NCBI GenBank assembly: GCA_963975575.1
Contig: CAXBHL010000002.1
Location: 124,001 to 188,000, forward strand
Length of the DNA stretch: 64,000 bases
Direction: 5' to 3'
Origin: UBA6054 sp963975575
GTDB lineage: Bacteria > Planctomycetota > Phycisphaerae > Phycisphaerales > UBA1924
Positions 50,296-57,879 of this stretch are shown here, one piece after another (position 1 is the stretch's first letter; each line of letters begins with the position of its first letter). A program made the translations under genes and the position numbers. The notes under the pieces were generated by a model. The model was not told the DNA's origin and did not search any database. It worked only from the letters and a program-made list of their open reading frames with translations.

Positions 50296-53070
50296 ATGGG
50301 CCCGGCGCTTCGGAACATTCACCGGTTGGGTGCGGCGGTCGCCGTGGGCGCGGTCGCGCCCGCGTTCGCCCAGCCGAGCGGCCCCGAGCCGGAACGCCCC
50401 AGCGCCGCCCAACGCCTCGTCCGAGTCTTCGATTTCGAAGAGTCCGCCTACAACCCCCTGCCCGTGCCGTTCGGCTGGATCCGCGCCCAGAACGACCCCG
50501 CCGTCCCCCGCGACCGCCCCGGCTTTCCCATCTGGAACGGCGGAATCCTCGACTACGAGTCCCCCGCGTGGTCCGGCTCCGGATCGGTCTACCTGCCCGC
50601 CCGCGGTGGCTCGGCCAGCCTCCGCCTGCTCTCGGGCGTCATCGGCGTCTTCCCCGGCGCCGACTACGGCGTGCGCGTCCGCGTCCGCACCGAGAACATG
50701 GTCCACGCCCGCGCCGCCCTGGCCGCCCGCCTGCTCGACCAGCAGGGGCGCGTCCTCGCCCGGACCGAGGCCGTCTCCGAGCCGATCCGCTCCAGGGGCG
50801 GATGGTCCGACCTGCTCGTACAGGTCCCGGGCATCGACGACCGCGCCGCCTACCTGCAGATCGAGATGCTCGTCCTCCAGCCGCGCCAGCAGCCCGGGCA
50901 GGACCGCACCCGCCCGTTCCGCGTCTGGAATGAGGACTACCACGCGGGCGCGTGGTTCGACGACCTGACCGTCACGCTCCTGCCCCGGCTGGAGATCAGC
51001 ACCGGCCATCCCGGCCAGGCCATCCCCTCCGACGCCACGCCCGAACTGACCGTGCTCATCCGCGACCTGACCGGCGAGCACCTCAACGCCCGCGTGGTCG
51101 TGCTCGACGCCGACGGCCAGGTGGTCGACGAGGCCGCCCTCGCACCCGGCCAGGGGCGGATGATCGAACGCTTCACCCCGAGCCTGCCCGCCCCCGGCTG
51201 TTACCGCGCCGCCCTGCTCGTCGACGGCGACAACGGCCGCGTGGGCATGAGCGTGCTCGACTTCGCGTGGGGCGCGCCCGAGGACGAGCACGCCGAGCCG
51301 GCGCGCAGCTTCGCCGTCCGCGCCCCGGCGGTCGACAGCGCCGGCGCCGCCGCGCTGCCGACGATGGTCGCCTGGTCGGGCGTCGCCCGCGCCGTGGTCG
51401 GCGTCTGGGACGAGTCGCTCACGCGCGACACCGCCGTCCCGGGGGTCAACCCCGCCTTCGAGGCCGTCCGCACGCTGCTCAACGACGGCGTCGAGGTCAC
51501 CGCCGCCCTCGACAGCGCCCCGCGCGATCTCGCCGACCTGATCGGGCGCGACGCGTGGGACGTGCCAGGCGTGCTCACCGGCGACGAGGCCCTGTGGATG
51601 CCCTGGTCCGAGCGCATGCTCGACGACTACGGCCAGGGCGTCCTCTCCTGGCAGATCGGGCGCGAGAGCACCGGCACCGACGCCGCCCGCCGCGCCGCCG
51701 AGATCGACGCCGTCGGATCGGTCGTCGCCAAGTGGGTCCCCGGGCCCGAACTCAGGAGTGTCTGGCCGATCGGCGTCGGCGTGCCCGCCGAGCTGGTCGC
51801 CCCCGCCCGCGGCCTCGTGATCCGCGACGACGGCGCGGGCGACGACGACTCCCTGGCCGCCCTCGTTTCCGAGTGGGCCGTGCTGGCCCGCGCGGCCGAT
51901 ACCGACGCAGACCCGCCCACCCTGACCATCGAGTTCCCCGCCACCCGCGACGGGCGTCTCTCCCGCGCCGTGCTCGGCAAGCTCGCCAGGCGCGTCATCA
52001 CCGCCTGGGCCGCCGCCCGGCGTGAGAACGTCCAGGCTTCGGTCCGCTTCGCGCTCTCCGAGCCGTGGCGCTCCACCGGGGGCCTGCGTCCCACGATGAT
52101 GCCCACCCCCGAGCTGGCCGCGTGGCGCACGCTCGCCTCCGTCCTGGGCCCGCAGGACGGCGCGGTCCGCGAGCTCGACCTGCTGCCCGGCGTGCGGACC
52201 CTGCTCACCGGCTCGGACGACCGGGGCGTGCTCATCGCGTGGCTGACCGACCCCGACGCGCCCGTGACCACGCTGGAGCTGCCCCTGAACATCGGCCCCG
52301 TGCGGCGGGTCGACCTGCTCGGCGAGCGGCGCACGCTCGAGCCGACCGAGGACGGATCGCTGGGCGTGTCCTGGCACCGCGTGTCGCTGTCGCGCGAGCC
52401 GGTCATCGTCGAGGGCGTCCGGGCCGACCTGCTCCGCTTCATGGCCGGCGTCCGTCTCACGCCCGACCGGCTCGAGCCCGTGCTCGACCGCCAGCGCGCC
52501 GCGCTGACCGTGTCGAACCCCTGGGCCTACCCGATCCGCGGGCGCGTCTTCATCGTCGAGCCCGGCGGCCTGTCCGCCGGCCCCGAGGGACGCGACCGCT
52601 CCTGGAGCGTCACGCCCCGCGTCGTCCCCTTCGCCCTCGACGCGGGCCAGACCCTGACAGAACCGGTCGACGTCGCCTTCGGCGCGGGCCAGGAATCCGG
52701 CTGGATCCCGGCCGTCTTCGACGTCCAGCTCTTCGCCGACCAGGAGTACCCCATGCTCCGCGTGCCCCGGCGCATGCGGATCGACTCGCAGGACCTGGCC
52801 CTGGACGTCACCGCCTACCGCACCGAATCCGGCGCGGTCGCCGTCCACGCCATCGTCACCAACCGGTCCGACGAGTCTCGCTCGGTGGACCTGGCCGCCG
52901 TCGCCGCGGGCGCCGCCCGCGAGCGGGCCACCATCAATGGCCTGCCCGAGTCCGCCACCGCCCAGCGCCGGTTCCTCATCGACAACGTCGAGCCGGGCGC
53001 CCGCATCTCCGTCGGCCTGACCGAGCGCACGACCGGCATACGCCTGACGAAAACCATCGACGCGCCCTGA
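50296..53070 (+). CDS. Large secreted protein of unknown function
   Basis: 924 residues from the ATG at 50296, with a signal peptide ending AFAQ (about residues 1-24). Residues about 40-240 form a beta-sandwich resembling carbohydrate-binding modules (FDFEESAYNPLPVPFGW, then GAWFDDLTVTLLPRLE). A module opening TGHPGQAIPSDATPELTVLI follows, then an alpha/beta region of about 350 residues that could be a TIM-barrel-like domain, and a C-terminal beta region. No catalytic motif can be named. Similar large proteins are typical of Phycisphaerae; a glycan-related role is only suggested. Confidence 0.65.
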   Translation: MGPALRNIHRLGAAVAVGAVAPAFAQPSGPEPERPSAAQRLVRVFDFEESAYNPLPVPFGWIRAQNDPAVPRDRPGFPIWNGGILDYESPAWSGSGSVYLPARGGSASLRLLSGVIGVFPGADYGVRVRVRTENMVHARAALAARLLDQQGRVLARTEAVSEPIRSRGGWSDLLVQVPGIDDRAAYLQIEMLVLQPRQQPGQDRTRPFRVWNEDYHAGAWFDDLTVTLLPRLEISTGHPGQAIPSDATPELTVLIRDLTGEHLNARVVVLDADGQVVDEAALAPGQGRMIERFTPSLPAPGCYRAALLVDGDNGRVGMSVLDFAWGAPEDEHAEPARSFAVRAPAVDSAGAAALPTMVAWSGVARAVVGVWDESLTRDTAVPGVNPAFEAVRTLLNDGVEVTAALDSAPRDLADLIGRDAWDVPGVLTGDEALWMPWSERMLDDYGQGVLSWQIGRESTGTDAARRAAEIDAVGSVVAKWVPGPELRSVWPIGVGVPAELVAPARGLVIRDDGAGDDDSLAALVSEWAVLARAADTDADPPTLTIEFPATRDGRLSRAVLGKLARRVITAWAAARRENVQASVRFALSEPWRSTGGLRPTMMPTPELAAWRTLASVLGPQDGAVRELDLLPGVRTLLTGSDDRGVLIAWLTDPDAPVTTLELPLNIGPVRRVDLLGERRTLEPTEDGSLGVSWHRVSLSREPVIVEGVRADLLRFMAGVRLTPDRLEPVLDRQRAALTVSNPWAYPIRGRVFIVEPGGLSAGPEGRDRSWSVTPRVVPFALDAGQTLTEPVDVAFGAGQESGWIPAVFDVQLFADQEYPMLRVPRRMRIDSQDLALDVTAYRTESGAVAVHAIVTNRSDESRSVDLAAVAAGAARERATINGLPESATAQRRFLIDNVEPGARISVGLTERTTGIRLTKTIDAP

Positions 53071-53125
53071 CTTACATCCGCCGCGCACCCCGGCCGCTCG
53101 CAAAAAAGGTTTGGGGCGCAGGGAA

Positions 53126-53932
53126 TCAGCGCGGGCGCAGCACGAACAGCGCGTAGCCCAGCGTCGGCGGGCCGATCTCCTCGCCCGCGTCGTCGGCCAC
53201 CCGCTCGATCCGCATCGCCGACGTGTCGATCAACCGAGTCCACTCGCCCAGCGTGTAGGTCCGCAGCGTGTAGCGGCTGTCGCGGTGCTCCTCGCCGCCC
53301 GGCGTGCGGATGTGCAGGTGGCTCAGCACGGTCTCGGTCCGGTCGCCCGGCCCGCCGGCGGAGCGGTCCGGGGGGACGTAGTTGACCGTCTGCGTCACCC
53401 GGCACGGCCCACGCGCTCCGACCCACACGTCCTCGCTCGGCTGCTCGAGGTCGTAGTCCGTCACCGAGAGCCCCACCAGGTACACGCCCCGTGGCGTCAG
53501 GCAGCGCGACACCTCGGCCAGGTGCTTCCGCACCGCGTCGTCGGTATGCAGGTGGCGGATCGTGTTGATCAGGTTGAACGCCGCGTCCGCCGGCCCCGCC
53601 CCCCGCGGCACCGCGTCGGCGAAATCGGTCATGTCCGCGGTGAACAGCGTCAGGCGCTTGAGCAGCCCCGCCCGCTCGGCGCGCTCCCGCGCGTCGTCGA
53701 TCATCGCCCCGGACAGATCGAAGCCGATCCCCCGGTGCCCGTTCTTCGCCAGCGCGCGCAGGTAGCGGCCCGTGCCGCACGCCGGCTCGAGCAGCGTGAG
53801 CGCCCGCGCGTGCCCGCAGGAGCGACGCGCCAGCGTCTGCACGACCCGCGCCTCGTCCGCCGTGCCCGGCGCGTGCAGGATGTCGTACACCACCGGATCG
53901 GCGTAGAAGTGGGATTGGTCTGTTCGGTCCAC
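53126..53932 (-). CDS. SAM-dependent methyltransferase
   Basis: 268 residues with the GTG at 53932. LLEPACGTGRYLRAL is SAM motif I, followed by GIGFDLSGAMIDDARERA, TADMTDF and AFNLINTIRHL, a standard class I (methyltransferase type 11/25) order. Substrate unknown. The GTG is preferred over an upstream in-frame GTG (53968) because TACCCT lies 5 nt before it and the conserved part begins right after (YADPVVYDILHAP). Confidence 0.82.
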   Translation of the reverse strand: MDRTDQSHFYADPVVYDILHAPGTADEARVVQTLARRSCGHARALTLLEPACGTGRYLRALAKNGHRGIGFDLSGAMIDDARERAERAGLLKRLTLFTADMTDFADAVPRGAGPADAAFNLINTIRHLHTDDAVRKHLAEVSRCLTPRGVYLVGLSVTDYDLEQPSEDVWVGARGPCRVTQTVNYVPPDRSAGGPGDRTETVLSHLHIRTPGGEEHRDSRYTLRTYTLGEWTRLIDTSAMRIERVADDAGEEIGPPTLGYALFVLRPR

Positions 53933-53937
53933 CCCGG

Positions 53938-53943
53938 AGGGTA
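53938..53943 (-). promoter_or_regulatory. -10-like hexamer TACCCT, leaderless-type
   Basis: On the minus strand TACCCT ends 5 nt before the GTG at 53932, with no ribosome site between. Confidence 0.4.
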
Positions 53944-54066
53944 GCAGCCAGAATGAGCACGATTTCACCCGCGGTTCAGGGGCGTGTCACCGGTCCGAAG
54001 AACATAAAGGTGCAGGCGACGCGATCTCGCCGCTCCGAACCACACACTTTCCGAAAGGGGCTGCCC

Positions 54067-54645
54067 GTGAGCACCAGCAAGAAACTCTCCGACCGCACCA
54101 TCGCCATCCTCTCCACCAACGGCTTCGAGCAGAGCGAACTGATCGAGCCGCTCGAAAAACTCCGCGAAGCGGGCGCCACCGTCCACGTCGTCTCCCCCGA
54201 CAAGGGCGAGATCAAGGGCTGGAAGGACGGCGACTGGGGCAAGAGCGTCCCGGTGGACCGCACCATCGACGAGGCCCAGGCGCACCTGGACGAGTACGAC
54301 GCGCTTGTCCTCCCCGGCGGCGTCATGAACCCCGACCAGCTCCGCATGCGCGAGGACGCCACCACCTTCGTCCGCGCCTTCTTCAAGGCCGGAAAGCCCG
54401 TCTCGGCCATCTGCCACGCCCCGCAGATCCTCATCGACTGCGGCGTGATCGAGGGCCGCGAGCTGACCAGCTACCCGTCCATCAAGAACGATCTCAAGAA
54501 CGCCGGCGCGCGCTGGGTCGACAAGGAGGTCGTCTGCGACCAGGGCCTGACCACCAGCCGCTCACCCAAGGACCTCCCCGCGTTCATCCGCAAGACCATC
54601 GAGGAGATCGCCGAAGGCGTGCACGCGGGCCAGAAGACGGCCTGA
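54067..54645 (+). CDS. DJ-1/PfpI-family protein
   Basis: 192 residues from GTG with GAAAGGGG 5 bases upstream. TIAILSTNGFEQSELIEPL contains the conserved Glu next to the nucleophile, YDALVLPGGVMNPDQLR the glycine loop, and SAICHAPQILI the nucleophile cysteine followed by His. This matches the YhbO/PfpI type 1 subgroup, reported as proteases, glyoxalases or deglycases. The frame is open upstream but the added residues have no similarity. Confidence 0.88.
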   Translation: MSTSKKLSDRTIAILSTNGFEQSELIEPLEKLREAGATVHVVSPDKGEIKGWKDGDWGKSVPVDRTIDEAQAHLDEYDALVLPGGVMNPDQLRMREDATTFVRAFFKAGKPVSAICHAPQILIDCGVIEGRELTSYPSIKNDLKNAGARWVDKEVVCDQGLTTSRSPKDLPAFIRKTIEEIAEGVHAGQKTA

Positions 54646-54823
54646 TTCATCCCCCCGCCTGGGGGGCGGACCGTCCATGGACGCGAGTTCCGAACGGACC
54701 GGCGCTGCCCGCCGGCTCCCGACGGCACGCACTCGCGCCGGCCGTGTGTATTCCCCGCGGCCGGCGTCCTCGCGCGCCCGCATAGACTGGGGACCCGCGC
54801 CCGACCCGGGCGGAAAGGCCCCC

Positions 54824-55342
54824 ATGACCGCGCCCGCACCCTCCGAGTCGGCCCTGCCCTCCGATCCCGTCGCGACGATGCTCGCCCACAACGCCTGGGC
54901 CAACCGCCACCTCATCGAGGCCTGCGCCGCCCTGACCGACGAGCAGCTCGACCGCGAGTTCCCCATGGGCCTGGGCACCCTCCGCCGGACCGTTACCCAC
55001 ATCATCGGGGCCATGCGCGGCTGGACCGACCTGCTGGCCAAGCGCCCCGCCCGCGACCGCCTGGAAAACCACGCGCCCGTCGGCCCCGCCGAGTGGCAGA
55101 CCCTGCACGACGAGGCCGCCGCCGACATGGCCGAGCACGCCTTGGCCGGGCCGATCGACGAGGTCCTCACCGCCGAGCGGGCGGGCAAGTCCTACTCGTT
55201 CGTCCGATCGCACGTCCTCGTCCACGTCACCACCCACGGCGTCCACCACCGCGCCCAGTGCCTCAACATGCTCCGCCAACTGGGCGTGACCGACCTTCCG
55301 CCCAACAGCGGCATGACCTGGGCCATGACCGACGGGGCCTGA
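54824..55342 (+). CDS. DinB-like four-helix metalloprotein
   Basis: 172 residues. HNAWANRHLIEACAALTDEQLDREFPMGLGTLRRTVTHIIG, with a histidine in THIIG and HVTTHGVHHRAQ later, gives the three-histidine metal site of the DinB/YfiT fold. Members include thiol-dependent enzymes with various cofactors, such as bacillithiol transferases; the reaction here is unknown. GGAAAGGC lies 6 bases before the ATG, and a TAGACT at 54783-54788 may be its -10. Confidence 0.82.
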   Translation: MTAPAPSESALPSDPVATMLAHNAWANRHLIEACAALTDEQLDREFPMGLGTLRRTVTHIIGAMRGWTDLLAKRPARDRLENHAPVGPAEWQTLHDEAAADMAEHALAGPIDEVLTAERAGKSYSFVRSHVLVHVTTHGVHHRAQCLNMLRQLGVTDLPPNSGMTWAMTDGA

Positions 55343-55349
55343 TCCCGCG

Positions 55350-56111
55350 TTACGGGCAGCCCGCCTGATAGTCCGCTACGAACCGCGCGATGTCGAAGAA
55401 GTTCAGCTGCCCGTCCCCCGTCAGGTCCGCCGCCGGGTCCCCCGCGTTGTACATCGCGATGAATGCTTGGATGTCGAAGAAGTTCACCACCCCGTCGCAG
55501 TTGATGTCGATGGTGCACAGGTCGATCGGCTGCGTGGACACCTGCACGTCGTCCATGCCGTTGAGAAAATCGAAGTTCCCCAGCGGCGACACGAAAATCT
55601 TGCTCACACCCTCACGGACGATGAAGCCGGCGAAGCAGCCCGCAACGATCGGCTCCGCGTCCACGGCGACGACCAGCTCGTCCTGCGCGTTGTACGCCTC
55701 GATCCGAACCCAATCGCCCTGCGCATTCACCTGCCCGAACGCGTAGATCAGGTCGTCCGGATCGTCCGGGCGGATCACCCATGAACTCCCCGCGGGTCTT
55801 CCGTTGCCGAAGTTGATGATCCAGCTGGTGCCCGACGGGGCAGCGCCGAAAGTCTGGATGATGGGCAGCGGCGCCGGTGACCCGTCCGGGTACTCCGGCG
55901 CGAACCGCGCTCCGTTGCCCGGCATGTCGCCCACGGGCTGACCGCCCACGAGAGACTCGAAGTCCTCCAGCAACGCCAGGCCACGCGAGTCAGTGTTGAA
56001 CTGCGCACGGGTTTCTGTCAGCGGCCCCGAATAGGTCACCACGTCGCCCGCGCACAACCCCGCGGCCGCCCCCAACGCCCCCGCCAAAGCCCATTTCCGT
56101 ATCTCTTGCAT
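55350..56111 (-). CDS. Secreted protein with a dockerin-like C-terminus
   Basis: 253 residues. Signal peptide 1-21 (GALGAAAGLCAG), then a beta-rich domain of about 160 residues with DDVQVST near its end. The C-terminus contains two calcium-loop repeats, DINCDGVVNFFDIQAFI and DLTGDGQLNFFDIARFV, ending ADYQAGCP. This is the GC-type dockerin-like ending common to Phycisphaerae secreted proteins. The partner and function are unknown. A TAGACT lies about 24 bases upstream of the ATG. Its stop is 7 bases from that of the DinB-like gene (convergent). Confidence 0.82.
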   Translation of the reverse strand: MQEIRKWALAGALGAAAGLCAGDVVTYSGPLTETRAQFNTDSRGLALLEDFESLVGGQPVGDMPGNGARFAPEYPDGSPAPLPIIQTFGAAPSGTSWIINFGNGRPAGSSWVIRPDDPDDLIYAFGQVNAQGDWVRIEAYNAQDELVVAVDAEPIVAGCFAGFIVREGVSKIFVSPLGNFDFLNGMDDVQVSTQPIDLCTIDINCDGVVNFFDIQAFIAMYNAGDPAADLTGDGQLNFFDIARFVADYQAGCP

Positions 56112-56253
56112 AGTGCATGCCCTCCGAACGCGAGTCTAACGGACCGACCCGCGCCCGCAAAGCCCAAAATCGCCCTTTCCCGGGGGGTCATCGCGGCCCG
56201 TCGCCAAACGCGAGTCTCCCTATCATGGCCGCCGCCCACGCACCCCCCCCCAC

Positions 56254-57690
56254 ATGCCCGCCCCCGCCCCGATCCCGCCCGAGTTCCTCGCGCAGTACGA
56301 CGCCGAGCGTGCGGCCAAACTGCGCCGCCGCGCCGTCTGGTACAGCATCACCGTCCTCGCCCTCGTCGGCATCAGCTGGGCCATGACCATCTACGAAGTC
56401 GCCCAGGGCACCGCCTTCACCGGCGGCGACTCCGTCGGCTCCGGCGAGCTCCTCACCGACACCCTCTTCACCGCCATCTTCGCCGGCACGCTCGTCCACT
56501 TCGCCCGGCGCGTCCGCCCGCGGGCCGAGGTCGTCCGCGCCTTCCAGTGGGTCATCGCCGTCGCCGGCCTCACCGCCGTCACCATCTCCCCCCTCGTGAT
56601 GAACACCGGCGTCCTCCCTGGCGCCACCCTCGACCGCACGCCGCAGGCCGACCTCTCCCAGGCCTCCGTCTCGCTCTTCACCGTCTTCCTCATCCACTTC
56701 CTCGCCTCGGTCTTCGTCGCTCTGACGCCCAAGGAGGGCCTCCGCCCGCTGCTGCCGATCTACGCCGCCTTCGCGGCGTGGGTGCTGCTCGTCTCCGCCA
56801 ACACCTGGCCCCAGCGCGCCGTGCTGCTCGCGGGCGCCCCGCTCATCGCCGCCCCGGGCCTCGCGTGGTCGTGGTGGCGCTACCGCAGCTTCACCGACCG
56901 CTTCCACGCACGCGCCCTGCAGAAGCGATACTCCGAGGTCACCCGCGAACTCACCGACGCCCGACGCATCCACGAGGCCCTCTTCCCCCCGCCGATCACC
57001 CGAGGCCCCGTGCGCGTCACCTACCACTACGAGCCCATGCGCGAGATCGGCGGCGACTTCCTCTTCGTCCGCCCCCTCGCCTTCCCGCCCTCCGCCCCCG
57101 AAGGGCCCGTCTTGGTCGTCCTCATCGACGTCACCGGCCACGGCATCGCCGCCGCCCTGGCCGTCAACCGTCTCCACGCCGAACTCGACGCCCTCTGCGC
57201 CCGCGGCCCGCTCCCCGAGCCCGCCGCCGTCATCCGCGCCCTCAACACCTTCACCGAACAGGTCCTCGCCCCCGGCGCGATGTTCGCCACCGCCATCGCC
57301 ATCCGCGTCGAGCCCGGACCCACGCCCACCGTCCGCTGGGCCAGCGCCGGCCACCCGCCCGCCTGCCTGCGCACCCCCGACCAACCCGCCCGCACCCTGG
57401 GCAGCACCGCCACGATGCTCGGCGTCCTCCCGCCCGACCTGTTCGACTGCGATGAGGGCACCGAGCCCCTCCCCCCCGGATCGGCCATCGTCGCCTTCAC
57501 CGACGGCGCATCGGAAGTCACCGACGCCGCCGGCCGCCAACTCGGCCTCGTCGGCCTGCGCCGCCTGATCGAGACCGCCCCGGAGGGCCCCCTGACCGAC
57601 ACCCTCGCCCGCGCCGTCGCCGCCCACCGCGCCGCCCCGCCCGCCGACGACACCCTGATCGTCGAGATCACACCGCAATCCGCCACCTGA
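56254..57690 (+). CDS. Membrane-bound PP2C-type serine phosphatase (SpoIIE/RsbU domain)
   Basis: 478 residues. A membrane module of about 5-6 helices (residues 25-215) is followed by a short coiled-coil linker and a SpoIIE-type domain: EALFPPPITRG, EIGGDFLFVRP, IDVTGHGIAAALAV, FTDGASEVTD and the last metal-binding aspartates in ADDTLIVEI. It should dephosphorylate a protein partner such as an anti-sigma-factor antagonist in response to a membrane signal. No STAS or anti-sigma gene is adjacent. Confidence 0.88.
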   Translation: MPAPAPIPPEFLAQYDAERAAKLRRRAVWYSITVLALVGISWAMTIYEVAQGTAFTGGDSVGSGELLTDTLFTAIFAGTLVHFARRVRPRAEVVRAFQWVIAVAGLTAVTISPLVMNTGVLPGATLDRTPQADLSQASVSLFTVFLIHFLASVFVALTPKEGLRPLLPIYAAFAAWVLLVSANTWPQRAVLLAGAPLIAAPGLAWSWWRYRSFTDRFHARALQKRYSEVTRELTDARRIHEALFPPPITRGPVRVTYHYEPMREIGGDFLFVRPLAFPPSAPEGPVLVVLIDVTGHGIAAALAVNRLHAELDALCARGPLPEPAAVIRALNTFTEQVLAPGAMFATAIAIRVEPGPTPTVRWASAGHPPACLRTPDQPARTLGSTATMLGVLPPDLFDCDEGTEPLPPGSAIVAFTDGASEVTDAAGRQLGLVGLRRLIETAPEGPLTDTLARAVAAHRAAPPADDTLIVEITPQSAT

Positions 57691-57711
57691 ACCGCCCGCC
57701 CGACCGCCCCC

Positions 57712-57717
57712 TACACT
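57712..57717 (+). promoter_or_regulatory. -10-like hexamer TACACT of the thiC riboswitch transcript
   Basis: TACACT ends 6 nt before the first base of riboswitch helix P1 (57724), so transcription would start right at the aptamer. Confidence 0.5.
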
Positions 57718-57723
57718 CCCCCA

Positions 57724-57813
57724 GATCGCGCGGGGCGCCCCGGACACTCTTCCGGCGGCTGAGACGAACCCGTAGAACCTGATCCGGTTCGCACCGGCGG
57801 AGGGAACGCGATC
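57724..57813 (+). promoter_or_regulatory. TPP riboswitch aptamer
   Basis: Helix P1 GATCGCG / CGCGATC (57724-57730 with 57807-57813) closes an aptamer with CTGAGA (57759-57764), the ACCTGAT segment (57777-57783) and GGGAA (57802-57806), the conserved thi-box elements. It lies upstream of thiC and should repress it when thiamine diphosphate is abundant. Confidence 0.93.
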
Positions 57814-57836
57814 GCGGGCTTGATCCCTCGCCCGCC

Positions 57837-57873
57837 CCTCCGTGTCCACGCTGTTCTTCCCGCCACACGGAGG
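57837..57873 (+). promoter_or_regulatory. Shine-Dalgarno-sequestering hairpin of thiC
   Basis: CCTCCGTGT (57837-57845) is a perfect complement of ACACGGAGG (57865-57873), which contains the thiC ribosome site 6 bases before the ATG (57880). No terminator T-tract is present, so the riboswitch probably acts on translation. Confidence 0.7.
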
Positions 57874-57879
57874 CGACCC

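Noticed and set aside
53953..54066. N-terminal extension of the PfpI-like protein to an ATG at 53953
   Set aside because: The added residues are basic and without family similarity, and GAAAGGGG precedes the GTG at 54067.
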